From: Micromonospora avicenniae
GTDB lineage: Bacteria; Actinomycetota; Actinomycetes; Mycobacteriales; Micromonosporaceae
Direction of reading: 5' to 3'
Assembly (NCBI RefSeq): GCF_900156065.1
Contig: NZ_FTNF01000012.1
Span: 124,001-188,000 of the forward strand
Length of the DNA: 64,000 bases
The notes below the pieces were generated by a model. It was not told where the DNA came from, did not search any database, and saw nothing but the letters and a program-made list of their open reading frames with translations. Numbering within the stretch: the stretch's first letter is position 1; each line of letters opens with the position of its first letter. Made by a program: the position numbers and the translations under genes. Shown one piece after another: positions 33,057-40,888 of the stretch.

Positions 33057-34463
33057 GTGACCCAGACCCAACCGGTGGAGACCATCCCCACTGCCCGCCC
33101 CACCCCGGTCGCCGCGCCCACCGCCGGCCAGCCCTACGAATACCGACGAACCCCACTCGTCGAACCCGACTGGACCCGCTTCCCCGGCTGGCGCAACGTC
33201 ACCCGCGAACAGTGGGAATCCGCCCAATGGCAACGGGTCAACTGCATCAAGAACATCAAGCAACTCCGCGCCGTCCTCGGCGACCTCGTCGACGACACCT
33301 TCTACGACGACCTCGCCACCGACCAGAGCGCGCACGCCACCATGTCGATGCTCGTACCGCCGCAGATGCTCAACACCATGGTCCCGTTCGCCCCGATGAC
33401 CACCGAGGCGTTCCTGGCCGACCCGATCCGGCGCTACATGATCCCCGTCGCCTCCGACCGGCGCAGCGACTGGCCCTCACACCCCTACGCCAGCCGCGAC
33501 TCACTGCACGAACACGACATGTGGGTCGCCGAGGGCCTCACCCACCGCTACCCCACCAAGGTCCTCGCCGAGCTGCTCTCCACGTGCCCGCAGTACTGCG
33601 GCCACTGCACCCGCATGGACCTCGTCGGCAACTCCACCCCCGCCGTCGACAAGCTCAAACTCACCCTCAAACCCGTCGACCGCTACGACGCACACATCAC
33701 CTATCTCAAGGCCCACCCCGGCGTACGCGACATCGTCGTCTCCGGCGGCGACGTCGCCAACGTGCCCTGGCGCAACCTCGAGTCGTACCTGATGCGCCTG
33801 CTCGAAATCGAGACCATCCGCGACATCCGGCTCGCCACCAAGGCCCTCATGGGCCTACCGCAGCACTGGCTCCAGCCCGACGTGGTCGAAGGTCTCGAAC
33901 GCGTCGCCCGCACCGCCGCCCGCCGCGGCGTCAACCTCGCCATCCACACCCACGTCAACCACGCCCAGTCGCTCACCCCACTGGTCGCCAAGGCCGCCCA
34001 GACCGCCCTCGACGTCGGTGTCCGCGACGTCCGCAACCAGGGCGTCCTCATGCGCGGCGTCAACGCCACCAGCCGCGACCTGCTCGACCTCTGCTTCGCC
34101 CTCCAAGGCGAAGCGGGCATCCTGCCGTACTACTTCTACATGTGCGACATGATCCCCAACGCCGAACACTGGCGGGTCCCCGTCTGGCACGCCCAGCAAC
34201 TCCAGCACGACATCATGGGCTACCTACCCGGCTACGCCACCCCACGGATCGTCTGCGACGTCCCCTTCGTCGGCAAACGCTGGGTACACATGCTCACCGA
34301 GTACGACCGCGAACGCGGCATCTCCTACTGGACCAAGAACTACCGCACCTCCATCGAGTCCGCCGACCTCGAAGCCCTCAACCGCCGCTACGCCTACTAC
34401 GACCCGATCGACACCCTGCCCGAATCCGGCCAGGCATGGTGGACCGAACACCGCGACGACTGA
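33057..34463 (+). CDS. kamA: L-lysine 2,3-aminomutase (radical SAM, PLP)
   Basis: A 468-residue radical-SAM enzyme that converts L-lysine to L-beta-lysine. The [4Fe-4S] motif CxxxCxxC is CPQYCGHC with Cys177, Cys181 and Cys184. SAM contact VVSGGDVAN is at 228-236, and the PLP lysine is probably Lys407 in DVPFVGKRWV. It is about 50 residues longer than the clostridial enzyme, mostly at the Pro/Thr-rich N terminus. GTG at 33057 is preceded by GAGGAGGGG. A strong hairpin follows, so it is monocistronic. A bacterial 2,3-aminomutase can also serve beta-lysine-containing antibiotics or osmolytes, but the adjacent genes favour catabolism. Confidence 0.95.
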   Translation: MTQTQPVETIPTARPTPVAAPTAGQPYEYRRTPLVEPDWTRFPGWRNVTREQWESAQWQRVNCIKNIKQLRAVLGDLVDDTFYDDLATDQSAHATMSMLVPPQMLNTMVPFAPMTTEAFLADPIRRYMIPVASDRRSDWPSHPYASRDSLHEHDMWVAEGLTHRYPTKVLAELLSTCPQYCGHCTRMDLVGNSTPAVDKLKLTLKPVDRYDAHITYLKAHPGVRDIVVSGGDVANVPWRNLESYLMRLLEIETIRDIRLATKALMGLPQHWLQPDVVEGLERVARTAARRGVNLAIHTHVNHAQSLTPLVAKAAQTALDVGVRDVRNQGVLMRGVNATSRDLLDLCFALQGEAGILPYYFYMCDMIPNAEHWRVPVWHAQQLQHDIMGYLPGYATPRIVCDVPFVGKRWVHMLTEYDRERGISYWTKNYRTSIESADLEALNRRYAYYDPIDTLPESGQAWWTEHRDD

Positions 34464-34472
34464 CAACAACAG

Positions 34473-34505
34473 CCCGTCACCCCCGCCCGACGCGGGGGTG
34501 ACGGG
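34473..34505 (+). terminator. hairpin terminator after kamA
   Basis: A perfect 14-bp stem (34473-34486 with 34492-34505) and loop CCGAC begins ten bases past the kamA stop. Confidence 0.8.
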
Positions 34506-34554
34506 ACACCGCCCCCACCCGCCCCCACCCACCGGCCAACTACCCTGCACCCAC

Positions 34555-35706
34555 ATGACCCCTGCGCGGCGCGACACCGAACCGGACACCGCCGACCGGG
34601 TCACCCCCGTCGAACTCTTCTTCGACGTCGTCTTCGTCCTGACCATCACCCAACTGGTCCGACTCCTCGAAGAACACCTCGACTGGACCGGCCTCGGTCG
34701 CACATTCCTGATCTTCGGGCTGCTCTGGTACCTCTACACCGGCTACGCCTGGCTCACCAACCACGTGCCACCCCGCCGACCCGCCCGCAAGCTCCTCCTC
34801 TTCGCCGGTATGGCCGGCTTCCTGCTCACCGCCATCGCCATCCCCGACGCCTTCACCGGCAGCGGCCTACTCTTCGGCATCGGCTACCTCGTGGTGGTCG
34901 TCGTACACCTCACCCTGTTCAGCCAGAGCAGCGCCCGAGCCGGCGTTCGCCGACTCGCGCCCTACAACCTCGGCGCCGCGCTGCTAGTCATCGCCGCCGG
35001 CCTGCTCACCGGCCCCGCCGTACCCGCGCTCTGGGCCGCCGCCGTCTTCACCCAGACCTTCCTGCCGTACCTGCTGCCCGGGCACTCCTGGCTAGGCGCG
35101 GCGGGAAGCTTCAACATCAGCGCCGCCCACTTCGTCGAACGGCACGGCCTGCTGGTCATCGTGGCCTTCGGTGAGATCGTCGTCGGTATCGGCATGGGCA
35201 CCCCGCTCGAGCACCTCGGCCCCGGCACCACCGCCGCGGTCGTGATGGCCCTCGCCCTGCCCGCCGCCCTCTGGTGGACCTACTTCACCGACACCGGGCC
35301 GTCCGAGACGACCCTCGCCCACGCGGAACCCGGCACCCGCAGCCGGTACGCCGCCCGCGTCTGGATCCTCCTGCACTTCCTGCTGCTCCTCGGAGCCATC
35401 GTCGCCGCCACCGGCCTGCACGCCGTCGTCGCGCACCCCACCGAACCCGCCGGATGGCCGAGCGCGCTCGCCCTCTGCTCCGGTGTGGCCCTGTTCCTGG
35501 TCGCGATCGCCGACGCGCGCCGCGTCCTGCGTACCGGCGCCGCCCGCAGCCGGCTGATCACCGCCGCGCTGGTGCTCGCCAGCACGCCCATCGGCGCCAC
35601 CGTCAACGCGGCGCTGCAGCTGGCCGTGCTGATCCTCCTGATGACCGCGATGCTGCTGGTCGACGGACACCGCACCGAACCGGCCGTCAACGCGGCGCGT
35701 ACATGA
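34555..35706 (+). CDS. ltrA: low temperature requirement protein A family
   Basis: A 383-residue polytopic membrane protein of the LtrA family, first linked to low-temperature growth in Listeria; its transport function is unknown. The family motif VTPVELFFDVVFVLTITQL is at residues about 16-34, and ISAAHFVERHGLLVIVAFGEIVVGIG near 185-210 (listed in part) is the second conserved block. Ten or so hydrophobic helices fill the chain. Start at 34555 lies in C-rich sequence with no clear ribosome-binding site. Its 3' end overlaps the convergent ynfA-like gene by 20 bases. Confidence 0.9.
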   Translation: MTPARRDTEPDTADRVTPVELFFDVVFVLTITQLVRLLEEHLDWTGLGRTFLIFGLLWYLYTGYAWLTNHVPPRRPARKLLLFAGMAGFLLTAIAIPDAFTGSGLLFGIGYLVVVVVHLTLFSQSSARAGVRRLAPYNLGAALLVIAAGLLTGPAVPALWAAAVFTQTFLPYLLPGHSWLGAAGSFNISAAHFVERHGLLVIVAFGEIVVGIGMGTPLEHLGPGTTAAVVMALALPAALWWTYFTDTGPSETTLAHAEPGTRSRYAARVWILLHFLLLLGAIVAATGLHAVVAHPTEPAGWPSALALCSGVALFLVAIADARRVLRTGAARSRLITAALVLASTPIGATVNAALQLAVLILLMTAMLLVDGHRTEPAVNAART

Positions 35707-36016
35707 TCACCGCGACTCCGAACAGGCAGATGACGGCACCGGTCACGTCCCACCGGTCTGGGCGGAACCCGTCCACCAGCACACCCCACACCAGCGACCC
35801 GGCCACGAACACACCACCGTACGCAGCGAGGATCCGCCCGAAGTTCGGATCAGGCTGGAACGTCGCCACGAAGCCGTAGATACCGAGCGCGACCACTCCG
35901 GCGGCGACGAACCACAGCCCCCGGTGCTCCCGCCACCCCTGCCAGACGAGCCACGCCCCGCCGATCTCGGCGAGCGCGGCCAGGGCGAAGAGCAGCAACG
36001 AACGCAGCACGGTCAC
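35687..36016 (-). CDS. UPF0060 (YnfA) small membrane protein
   Basis: A 109-residue four-helix membrane protein of the UPF0060/YnfA family, relatives of small multidrug-resistance transporters. LFALAALAEIGGAWLVWQGWREHRG matches the family N terminus (listed in part), and AAYGGVFVAGSLVWGVLVDGF and GAVICLFGVAVIMY match helices 3 and 4. The Glu in ALAEIGG corresponds to the intramembrane acid of such carriers. GTG at 36016 with CAGGG upstream. Overlaps the end of ltrA convergently. Confidence 0.9.
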   Translation of the reverse strand: MTVLRSLLLFALAALAEIGGAWLVWQGWREHRGLWFVAAGVVALGIYGFVATFQPDPNFGRILAAYGGVFVAGSLVWGVLVDGFRPDRWDVTGAVICLFGVAVIMYAPR

Positions 36017-36054
36017 GCCCTGAGGGTAGTTCGACCGGCGGCGGCGAAAACGGA

Positions 36055-36088
36055 GCGGCGGCCCAGGGATCAACCCCTGGGCCGCCGC
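36055..36088. terminator. hairpin between csbD and ynfA-like genes
   Basis: A 14-bp stem (36055-36068 with 36075-36088) with loop ATCAAC lies 11 bases downstream of the csbD-like stop codon and 39 bases upstream of the ynfA-like start in the same direction, so it insulates the two. Confidence 0.75.
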
Positions 36089-36099
36089 CGCTCACACCG

Positions 36100-36291
36100 T
36101 CACCGGAAGGCGTCGCGCGCGTTCTTGCCGGTTTCCTTGGCGCTCTGACCGGCCTGCTTGACCCGCGCCTCGCTCTGCTGCGTGGCGCCCTCTGCCCGCA
36201 TGCTCTCGTTGTCTGTCATATCGCCGATCCGCTCCTTCGCGGCACCGGTCATCTGCTCCATCTTGTTCTTGGCCTTGTCGGTGAAGCTCAT
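36100..36291 (-). CDS. CsbD-like stress protein
   Basis: A 63-residue hydrophilic protein of the CsbD family, general stress proteins of unknown mechanism. MSFTDKAKNKMEQMTGAAKERIGDMT (listed in part) carries the family pattern of K-x-x-G-x-x-K repeats, and no hydrophobic or Cys residues are present. AGGAGGCGAG immediately precedes the ATG at 36291. Probably controlled by a general-stress sigma factor, but no promoter could be assigned. Confidence 0.9.
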   Translation of the reverse strand: MSFTDKAKNKMEQMTGAAKERIGDMTDNESMRAEGATQQSEARVKQAGQSAKETGKNARDAFR

Positions 36292-36532
36292 CTCGCCTCC
36301 TTGGTCGCGGCGTTCCCCCCCGTGCGTGCCCGGTGTGGCTCGGCGCAAACGAGGTGCGCGGGCGCACGTTGCGTAAGGCATCCTAGGAAGATAGGTTACC
36401 GGTCGACCGGATCGGCGGAACGCTCCGGACCCGGGGAACCCGGGCACGACAGGACGGGGTAAATGGCTGTCGCCGACCGGCGGGAGGCGACGATCATGGG
36501 CGGAAAGCCGACCCGAGACCGATGAGGGACCC

Positions 36533-37219
36533 ATGCCCCTACCTGCCGACCCGACGACCCTCCATCCGATGCCGGAGCAGCCGCGCGTGGTGTTGCTCAA
36601 GCCGCTGGTGACTTCTGCGCTGATCGAGGTCGGGGAGTACTCCTACTACGACGATCCGGACCAGGCGACCGCGTTCGAGACGCGAAACGTGCTCTACCAC
36701 TACGGGCCGGAGAAGCTGATCATCGGGCGGTTCTGCGCGCTGGGCACGGGCGTGCGGTTCATCATGAACGGCGCCAACCACCGGATGGACGGCCCCTCGA
36801 CCTTCCCCTTCCCCACCATGGGCGGCTCCTGGTCCGAACACTTCGACCTGCTCACCGGCCTGCCCAACCGGGGAGACACCGTCGTCGGCAACGACGTGTG
36901 GTTCGGCCACGGCGCGACGATCATGCCCGGGGTACGGATCGGCCACGGTGCGATCATCGGCGCCGGCGCCGTGGTCACCCGCGACGTACCCGACTACGGC
37001 ATCGTCGGCGGCAACCCGGCCCGCCTCATCCGCACCCGCTACGACGAGCAGGACGTCGCCCGGCTGCTGGCGGTCGCCTGGTGGAACTGGCCGCCGGAGC
37101 ACATCACCGAGCACGTTCGCACCATCATGTCGGGCAGCATCAGCGAACTGGAGGCCGCCGCCCCGGAAGTCCCGCCGGCTCCGGCCTCCCCGCTCACCCG
37201 CTCGGCACCCACTGCGTGA
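36533..37219 (+). CDS. Vat-type (xenobiotic) O-acetyltransferase
   Basis: A 228-residue left-handed beta-helix acetyltransferase of the CatB/Vat group, which O-acetylate chloramphenicol or streptogramin A. IIGRFCALGTGVRFIMNGANHRMD is the diagnostic active-site region (listed in part); His83 is the predicted catalytic base. The hexapeptide repeats follow in VVGNDVWFGHGATIMPGVRIGHGAIIGAGAVVT (listed in part), and VGGNPARLIRTRY ends the helix. ATG at 36533 has GAGGGA upstream. Chromosomal relatives in actinomycetes are often annotated as antibiotic acetyltransferases without proven activity, so resistance is an inference. Confidence 0.88.
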   Translation: MPLPADPTTLHPMPEQPRVVLLKPLVTSALIEVGEYSYYDDPDQATAFETRNVLYHYGPEKLIIGRFCALGTGVRFIMNGANHRMDGPSTFPFPTMGGSWSEHFDLLTGLPNRGDTVVGNDVWFGHGATIMPGVRIGHGAIIGAGAVVTRDVPDYGIVGGNPARLIRTRYDEQDVARLLAVAWWNWPPEHITEHVRTIMSGSISELEAAAPEVPPAPASPLTRSAPTA

Positions 37220-37281
37220 CCGGTAACGCCCGCCCGCCACCTGCGCCCGGATGACCGCCCGGCTCGTGGTTGACTGGGTTC

Positions 37282-37893
37282 ATGGGAGAGCTCCTGCTGA
37301 TCCGGCACGGCGAGACGACCTGGAGCGCGAGCCGCCGGCACACCTCGTACACCGACCTGGAGCTCACCGCCGACGGGGAGCGGCAGGCCCGCGTCCTCGC
37401 CGCATTCCTCGCCGGCCGCCGTTTCGTCAAGGTGCTGGCGAGCCCCCGGGTTCGGGCGCTGCGCACCGCCCAACTCGCCGGTCTCACCGTCGACGCCGTC
37501 GACGAGGACCTCGTCGAGTGGAACTACGGCGAGTACGAGGGACGCACCACCGTCGACATCCACCAGGACGACGCGCACTGGAACATCTGGACCGACGGCT
37601 GCCCGGGCGGCGAGTCCCCCGCCCAGGTCGGCGAACGGTTGGACCACGTGCTCGACCGGGTCGCTCCCCTGCTCGATCAGGGCACCGTCGCGCTGGTCGG
37701 CCACGCGCACAGCCTGCGGGTGCTCGGCGCCCGCTGGATCGGCCTGCCCCCGTCCGCGGGCGGTCTCCTCCGGCTGGACACCGCCACGGTGAGCGTGCTC
37801 GGCCACGAGCACGGCCGGCGGGTCATCCTGCGCTGGAACCAGCCCGCTCCTCCGGCGCCCGGGACCGCGCCCGACTCGCCGGTCCGGCACTGA
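37282..37893 (+). CDS. histidine phosphatase superfamily protein
   Basis: A 203-residue phosphoglycerate mutase-like phosphatase. The phosphohistidine motif LLIRHGETTWS is at residues 4-14 (His8). The second Arg/acid set is SPRVRALRTAQLAG and EWNYGEYEGRT, and the second His lies in LVGHAHSLRVLGARWIG. Substrate unknown; acid or sugar phosphatase activity is likely. Start is the ATG at 37282. Its 3' end overlaps the convergent AsnC gene by 71 bases. Confidence 0.92.
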   Translation: MGELLLIRHGETTWSASRRHTSYTDLELTADGERQARVLAAFLAGRRFVKVLASPRVRALRTAQLAGLTVDAVDEDLVEWNYGEYEGRTTVDIHQDDAHWNIWTDGCPGGESPAQVGERLDHVLDRVAPLLDQGTVALVGHAHSLRVLGARWIGLPPSAGGLLRLDTATVSVLGHEHGRRVILRWNQPAPPAPGTAPDSPVRH

Positions 37894-38329
37894 TCTTCGG
37901 CGGCCGGTTCTCGTACGGCGTGGAGAGCACCACTGTCGTGCGGGTGGTGACGTTCGCCGCGGTGCGGATCTCCTGGAGCAGTCGCTCGAGGTCCGCCGGA
38001 CCGGCCACCCGCACCAGCAGCATGTAGAAGTCCTCGCCCGCGACCGAGTAGCACGAGTCGATCTCCGGCAGGTGCGCCAACCGCTCGGGCGCGTCGTCGG
38101 GCTGGGACGGGTCGAACGGCCGGATCGCCACGAACGCGGTCAACGGCAGGTCCAGCGCCTCGAACGCGACACGTGCCACGTACCCCTTGATGACGCCCCG
38201 CTGTTCCAATCGGCGTACCCGCTGGTGCACGGCGGACACCGACAGGCCCACCTTCTCGGCCAGGTCCGTGTACGACAGCCGGCCGTCTGCGGTCAGTGCG
38301 GCGATGATGGCGCGGTCGGTCTCCTCCAC
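37823..38329 (-). CDS. Lrp/AsnC family transcriptional regulator
   Basis: A 168-residue feast/famine regulator. The helix-turn-helix spans about 1-55 (ETDRAIIAALTADGRLSYTDLAEKVGLSVSAVHQRVRRLE listed in part), followed by GVIKGYVARVAFEALDLPLTAFVAIRPF and the RAM ligand-binding domain (SVAGEDFYMLLVRVAGPADLE). Start GTG 38329 begins with the HTH; TTG at 38338 is possible. These proteins sense amino acids and wrap DNA. It sits 101 bases upstream of the acyl-CoA dehydrogenase stop, in the same orientation. It is a candidate regulator of the kam cluster 3.4 kb away, which is an inference. Confidence 0.9.
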   Translation of the reverse strand: MEETDRAIIAALTADGRLSYTDLAEKVGLSVSAVHQRVRRLEQRGVIKGYVARVAFEALDLPLTAFVAIRPFDPSQPDDAPERLAHLPEIDSCYSVAGEDFYMLLVRVAGPADLERLLQEIRTAANVTTRTTVVLSTPYENRPPKISAGPASRARSRAPEERAGSSAG

Positions 38330-38430
38330 GGCGTGCAAACTACCGGGAAAACCGGCGTACGGCGATGAGGCGGCGCGGGCCGGCGCGATGATCGGCACAA
38401 CGCGCGCCGGCCCGACCACCCCGGTTCGCC

Positions 38431-39573
38431 TCAGCCCTTAGCCAGCGCCCGGGAGATCAGCAGCCGCTGGATCTGGTTGGTGCCCTCGACGATCTGGAGC
38501 ACCTTCGCCTCCCGCATGTACCGCTCCACCGGGTGGTCGACGACGTAGCCCGCTCCGCCGAGCACCTGCACCGCGTCGGTGGTCACCCGCATCGCCACAT
38601 CTGTCGCGAAGAGCTTCGCCTTGGCCGCCTCCGTGGCGTACGGCCGCCCGGCGTCACGCAGGCGCGCGGCCGCCAGCAGCAGGGCGCGTGCCGCGGAGAT
38701 CTGGGTGGCGTGATCGGCCAGCGTGAAGCCGAGCCCCTGGAAGTCGATGATGGCCCGGCCGAACTGGTGCCGTTCCCTGGCGTACCCGACCGCGTAGTCC
38801 AGCGCCGCCTGGGCCAGCCCCACCGCGCAGGCGGCGATGCCGAGCCGGCCCGAGTCCAGTGCGGACATCGCGATGGTGAAACCCATCCCCTCGCGGCCCA
38901 CCAGCCGCTCGACCGGCACCCGGGCGCCGTCGAAGGCGATCTGCGCCACGGGTGAGGAGTGCAGCCCCATGGTCCGCTCGGCGGCCTGCGGTTCGATGCC
39001 GGGCGTGTTCCGGTCCGCCAGGAGGCAGGAGATGCCCTTCGGGCCCGGCCCACCGGTACGGCAGAAGATGTTGTAGAAGTCCGCGGTGCGGGCGTGGGTG
39101 ATCCACGCCTTGGTGCCGGTCACCACGTACGCGTCGCCGTCGCGCACCGCCTTGGTGGTGAGCGCCGCGGCGTCCGAGCCGCCCTGCGGCTCGGTGAGGC
39201 AGTACGCGCCGAGCTGCTCTCCGCCGATCATGTCGGGCAGCAGCTTGCGTTGCTCGGCCGTGCCGAACTGGGCCACCGGGTAGCAGGAGAGCGTGTGCAC
39301 GCTGACCGCCTCGGCGACCGCGAGCCAACGGCTGGCCAGGATCTCCAGCACCTGCACGTAGACCTCGTACGGCTGGGCGGCGCCGCCGTACTCCTCCGGG
39401 TACGGCAGGCCGAGCAGGCCCGCCCGGCCCAGAGTGCGCAGCACCTCGCGAGGGAACTCGGCGCGCTCCTCGTGCCCGGTGACCTTGGGCGCGAGCTCCC
39501 GGTCGGCGAGCTCGGTGGCGAGGTCCAGCAGGTCGTGGGCCTCGTCGGTGGGGAGGATCCGGTCGACAGTCAT
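38431..39573 (-). CDS. acyl-CoA dehydrogenase
   Basis: A 380-residue FAD-dependent acyl-CoA dehydrogenase forming the trans-2-enoyl-CoA. Signatures are AYCLTEPQGGSDAAAL (about 124-139), the FAD-contact KAWITHA, and near the C terminus QVLGGAGYVVDHPVERYMREAK followed by the catalytic Glu in QIVEGTNQIQR. Full-length for the family. It overlaps the M24 peptidase gene by 4 bases, so they form one unit. A short-chain (butyryl-like) specificity would link it to crotonyl-CoA from lysine, but sequence alone does not decide. Confidence 0.95.
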   Translation of the reverse strand: MTVDRILPTDEAHDLLDLATELADRELAPKVTGHEERAEFPREVLRTLGRAGLLGLPYPEEYGGAAQPYEVYVQVLEILASRWLAVAEAVSVHTLSCYPVAQFGTAEQRKLLPDMIGGEQLGAYCLTEPQGGSDAAALTTKAVRDGDAYVVTGTKAWITHARTADFYNIFCRTGGPGPKGISCLLADRNTPGIEPQAAERTMGLHSSPVAQIAFDGARVPVERLVGREGMGFTIAMSALDSGRLGIAACAVGLAQAALDYAVGYARERHQFGRAIIDFQGLGFTLADHATQISAARALLLAAARLRDAGRPYATEAAKAKLFATDVAMRVTTDAVQVLGGAGYVVDHPVERYMREAKVLQIVEGTNQIQRLLISRALAKG

Positions 39574-40685
39574 AGTGCGATGAGCTCCGTGGAGGTGATG
39601 TTGAGCCGCTGAACGCCGTCCGTCGTGCAGACGACGATGTCCTCTATCCGGGCGCCGTGCCGCCCCGCCAGGTAGATGCCGGGTTCGATCGAGAACGCCA
39701 TGCCGGGCTCCAGCGGCCGGGCGTTGCCGGCCACCACGTACGGCTCCTCGTGGCCGTCCAGGCCGATGCCGTGCCCGGTGCGGTGCAGGAAGGCGGAGCC
39801 GTAGCCGGCGCCGGTGATGACGTCGCGGGCCGTCGCGTCGACCGCCTCGGCGCTCACCCCGGGGCGTACGGCTGCCACCGCGGCGCGCTGCGCCTCTGCC
39901 AGGACGGCGTAGTAGTCGTTGAACTCGGTCGGCGCCGGGCCGCCGGAGACGTACGTGCGGGTGCAGTCGGAGCGGTAGCCCGACGACATGGTGCCGCCGA
40001 TGTCCACCACGACCGGCTCACCGGCCCCGATCGGCCGGTCGGAGGTGTCGTGGTGCGGGCTCGCGCCGTTGGGGCCGGCGGCGACGATGACGAAGTCCAC
40101 GGTGACGTGGCCGGCCTCCCGGATCGCCGCCGCGATGTCGGCGGCCACCTCCGCCTCGGTGCGGCCGGGACGCAGCCACTCCCCCATCCGTCGGTGCACG
40201 GCGTCGATCGCCGCGCCGGCCTCGGCGAGCGCCGCCACCTCGGCGGGCGACTTGCGGATGCGCAGTTCGCGCAGCACCTCGCCGGCGAGTCGCTGCTGGG
40301 CGCCGGGCAGCGCCGCGCGCAGGGCGAGCACCTGTTCGGCCCACATCCGGTCGGCGAGCCCGACGGTGCCTACCGGCCCGCCCAGGGCGGCGGCGACCAG
40401 CGGGTACGGGTCGGTCCCGTCCGCGTGGTCGACGATGCGTACGCCGGTGGCCGGGGCGGGGGAGGCTTCCGCGGCGGGTCGTTCAAGGGCAGGCACGATC
40501 AGCGTCGGCTCCCCCTCGGCGGGGAGCACGAGACAGGTCAGCCGCTCGCCGGCGCGCGCCTGGTAGCCGGTCAGGTAGCGCAGGTCGGCGCCGGGGGTGA
40601 GCAGGAGTGCGTCCAGCCCGGCTGCGACAGTGGCGCGGCGGGCGGCGGCCAGCCGCTCCGGCGGATAGAGCTCGTCGGATTCCAC
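39570..40685 (-). CDS. M24 family Xaa-Pro peptidase
   Basis: A 371-residue creatinase/prolidase-fold peptidase. The N-terminal half (1-145) is the creatinase-type domain (ALLLTPGADLRYLTGYQ). The C-terminal pita-bread half carries the dinuclear metal ligands: Asp in VVVDIGGTMSSGY, Asp in SDCTRTY, His in HRTGHGIGLDGHE, Glu in SIEPGIYLAGRHG and Glu in ARIEDIVVC. It probably cleaves Xaa-Pro dipeptides or peptides. Coupled to the acyl-CoA dehydrogenase by a 4-base overlap and divergent from the chitinase. Confidence 0.94.
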   Translation of the reverse strand: MESDELYPPERLAAARRATVAAGLDALLLTPGADLRYLTGYQARAGERLTCLVLPAEGEPTLIVPALERPAAEASPAPATGVRIVDHADGTDPYPLVAAALGGPVGTVGLADRMWAEQVLALRAALPGAQQRLAGEVLRELRIRKSPAEVAALAEAGAAIDAVHRRMGEWLRPGRTEAEVAADIAAAIREAGHVTVDFVIVAAGPNGASPHHDTSDRPIGAGEPVVVDIGGTMSSGYRSDCTRTYVSGGPAPTEFNDYYAVLAEAQRAAVAAVRPGVSAEAVDATARDVITGAGYGSAFLHRTGHGIGLDGHEEPYVVAGNARPLEPGMAFSIEPGIYLAGRHGARIEDIVVCTTDGVQRLNITSTELIAL

Positions 40686-40768
40686 GCCGTCAGCTTAACG
40701 GTCGTTTGGGGACCGGCCTAGCCGACAGGCGTGCCGGGAAGCGCTCTCCCATTCATCGAAACACATCA

Positions 40769-40798
40769 TTGACTCGGATAGTTAACACTCTTTAAGAT
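40769..40798 (+). promoter_or_regulatory. housekeeping-type promoter of the chitinase gene
   Basis: TTGACT (40769-40774) and TAAGAT (40793-40798) are separated by 18 bases in an AT-rich pocket, a good match to a sigma-70-like promoter. The start site would be near 40805. Confidence 0.6.
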
Positions 40799-40802
40799 TT
40801 GG

Positions 40803-40816
40803 CTGCCTCGAGGCAG
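40803..40816. promoter_or_regulatory. 14-bp perfect palindrome at the chitinase start site
   Basis: CTGCCTCGAGGCAG is perfectly symmetrical and overlies the predicted transcription start. A repressor bound here would block initiation, which fits the carbon- and chitin-dependent control known for actinomycete chitinases. Confidence 0.5.
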
Positions 40817-40888
40817 ACGTCCCTGTATCCACCCGTACGCCCCGGCCGGGGCGGTACGCGCCGCGACCCGTCCACGGGAAGGCCCTCG

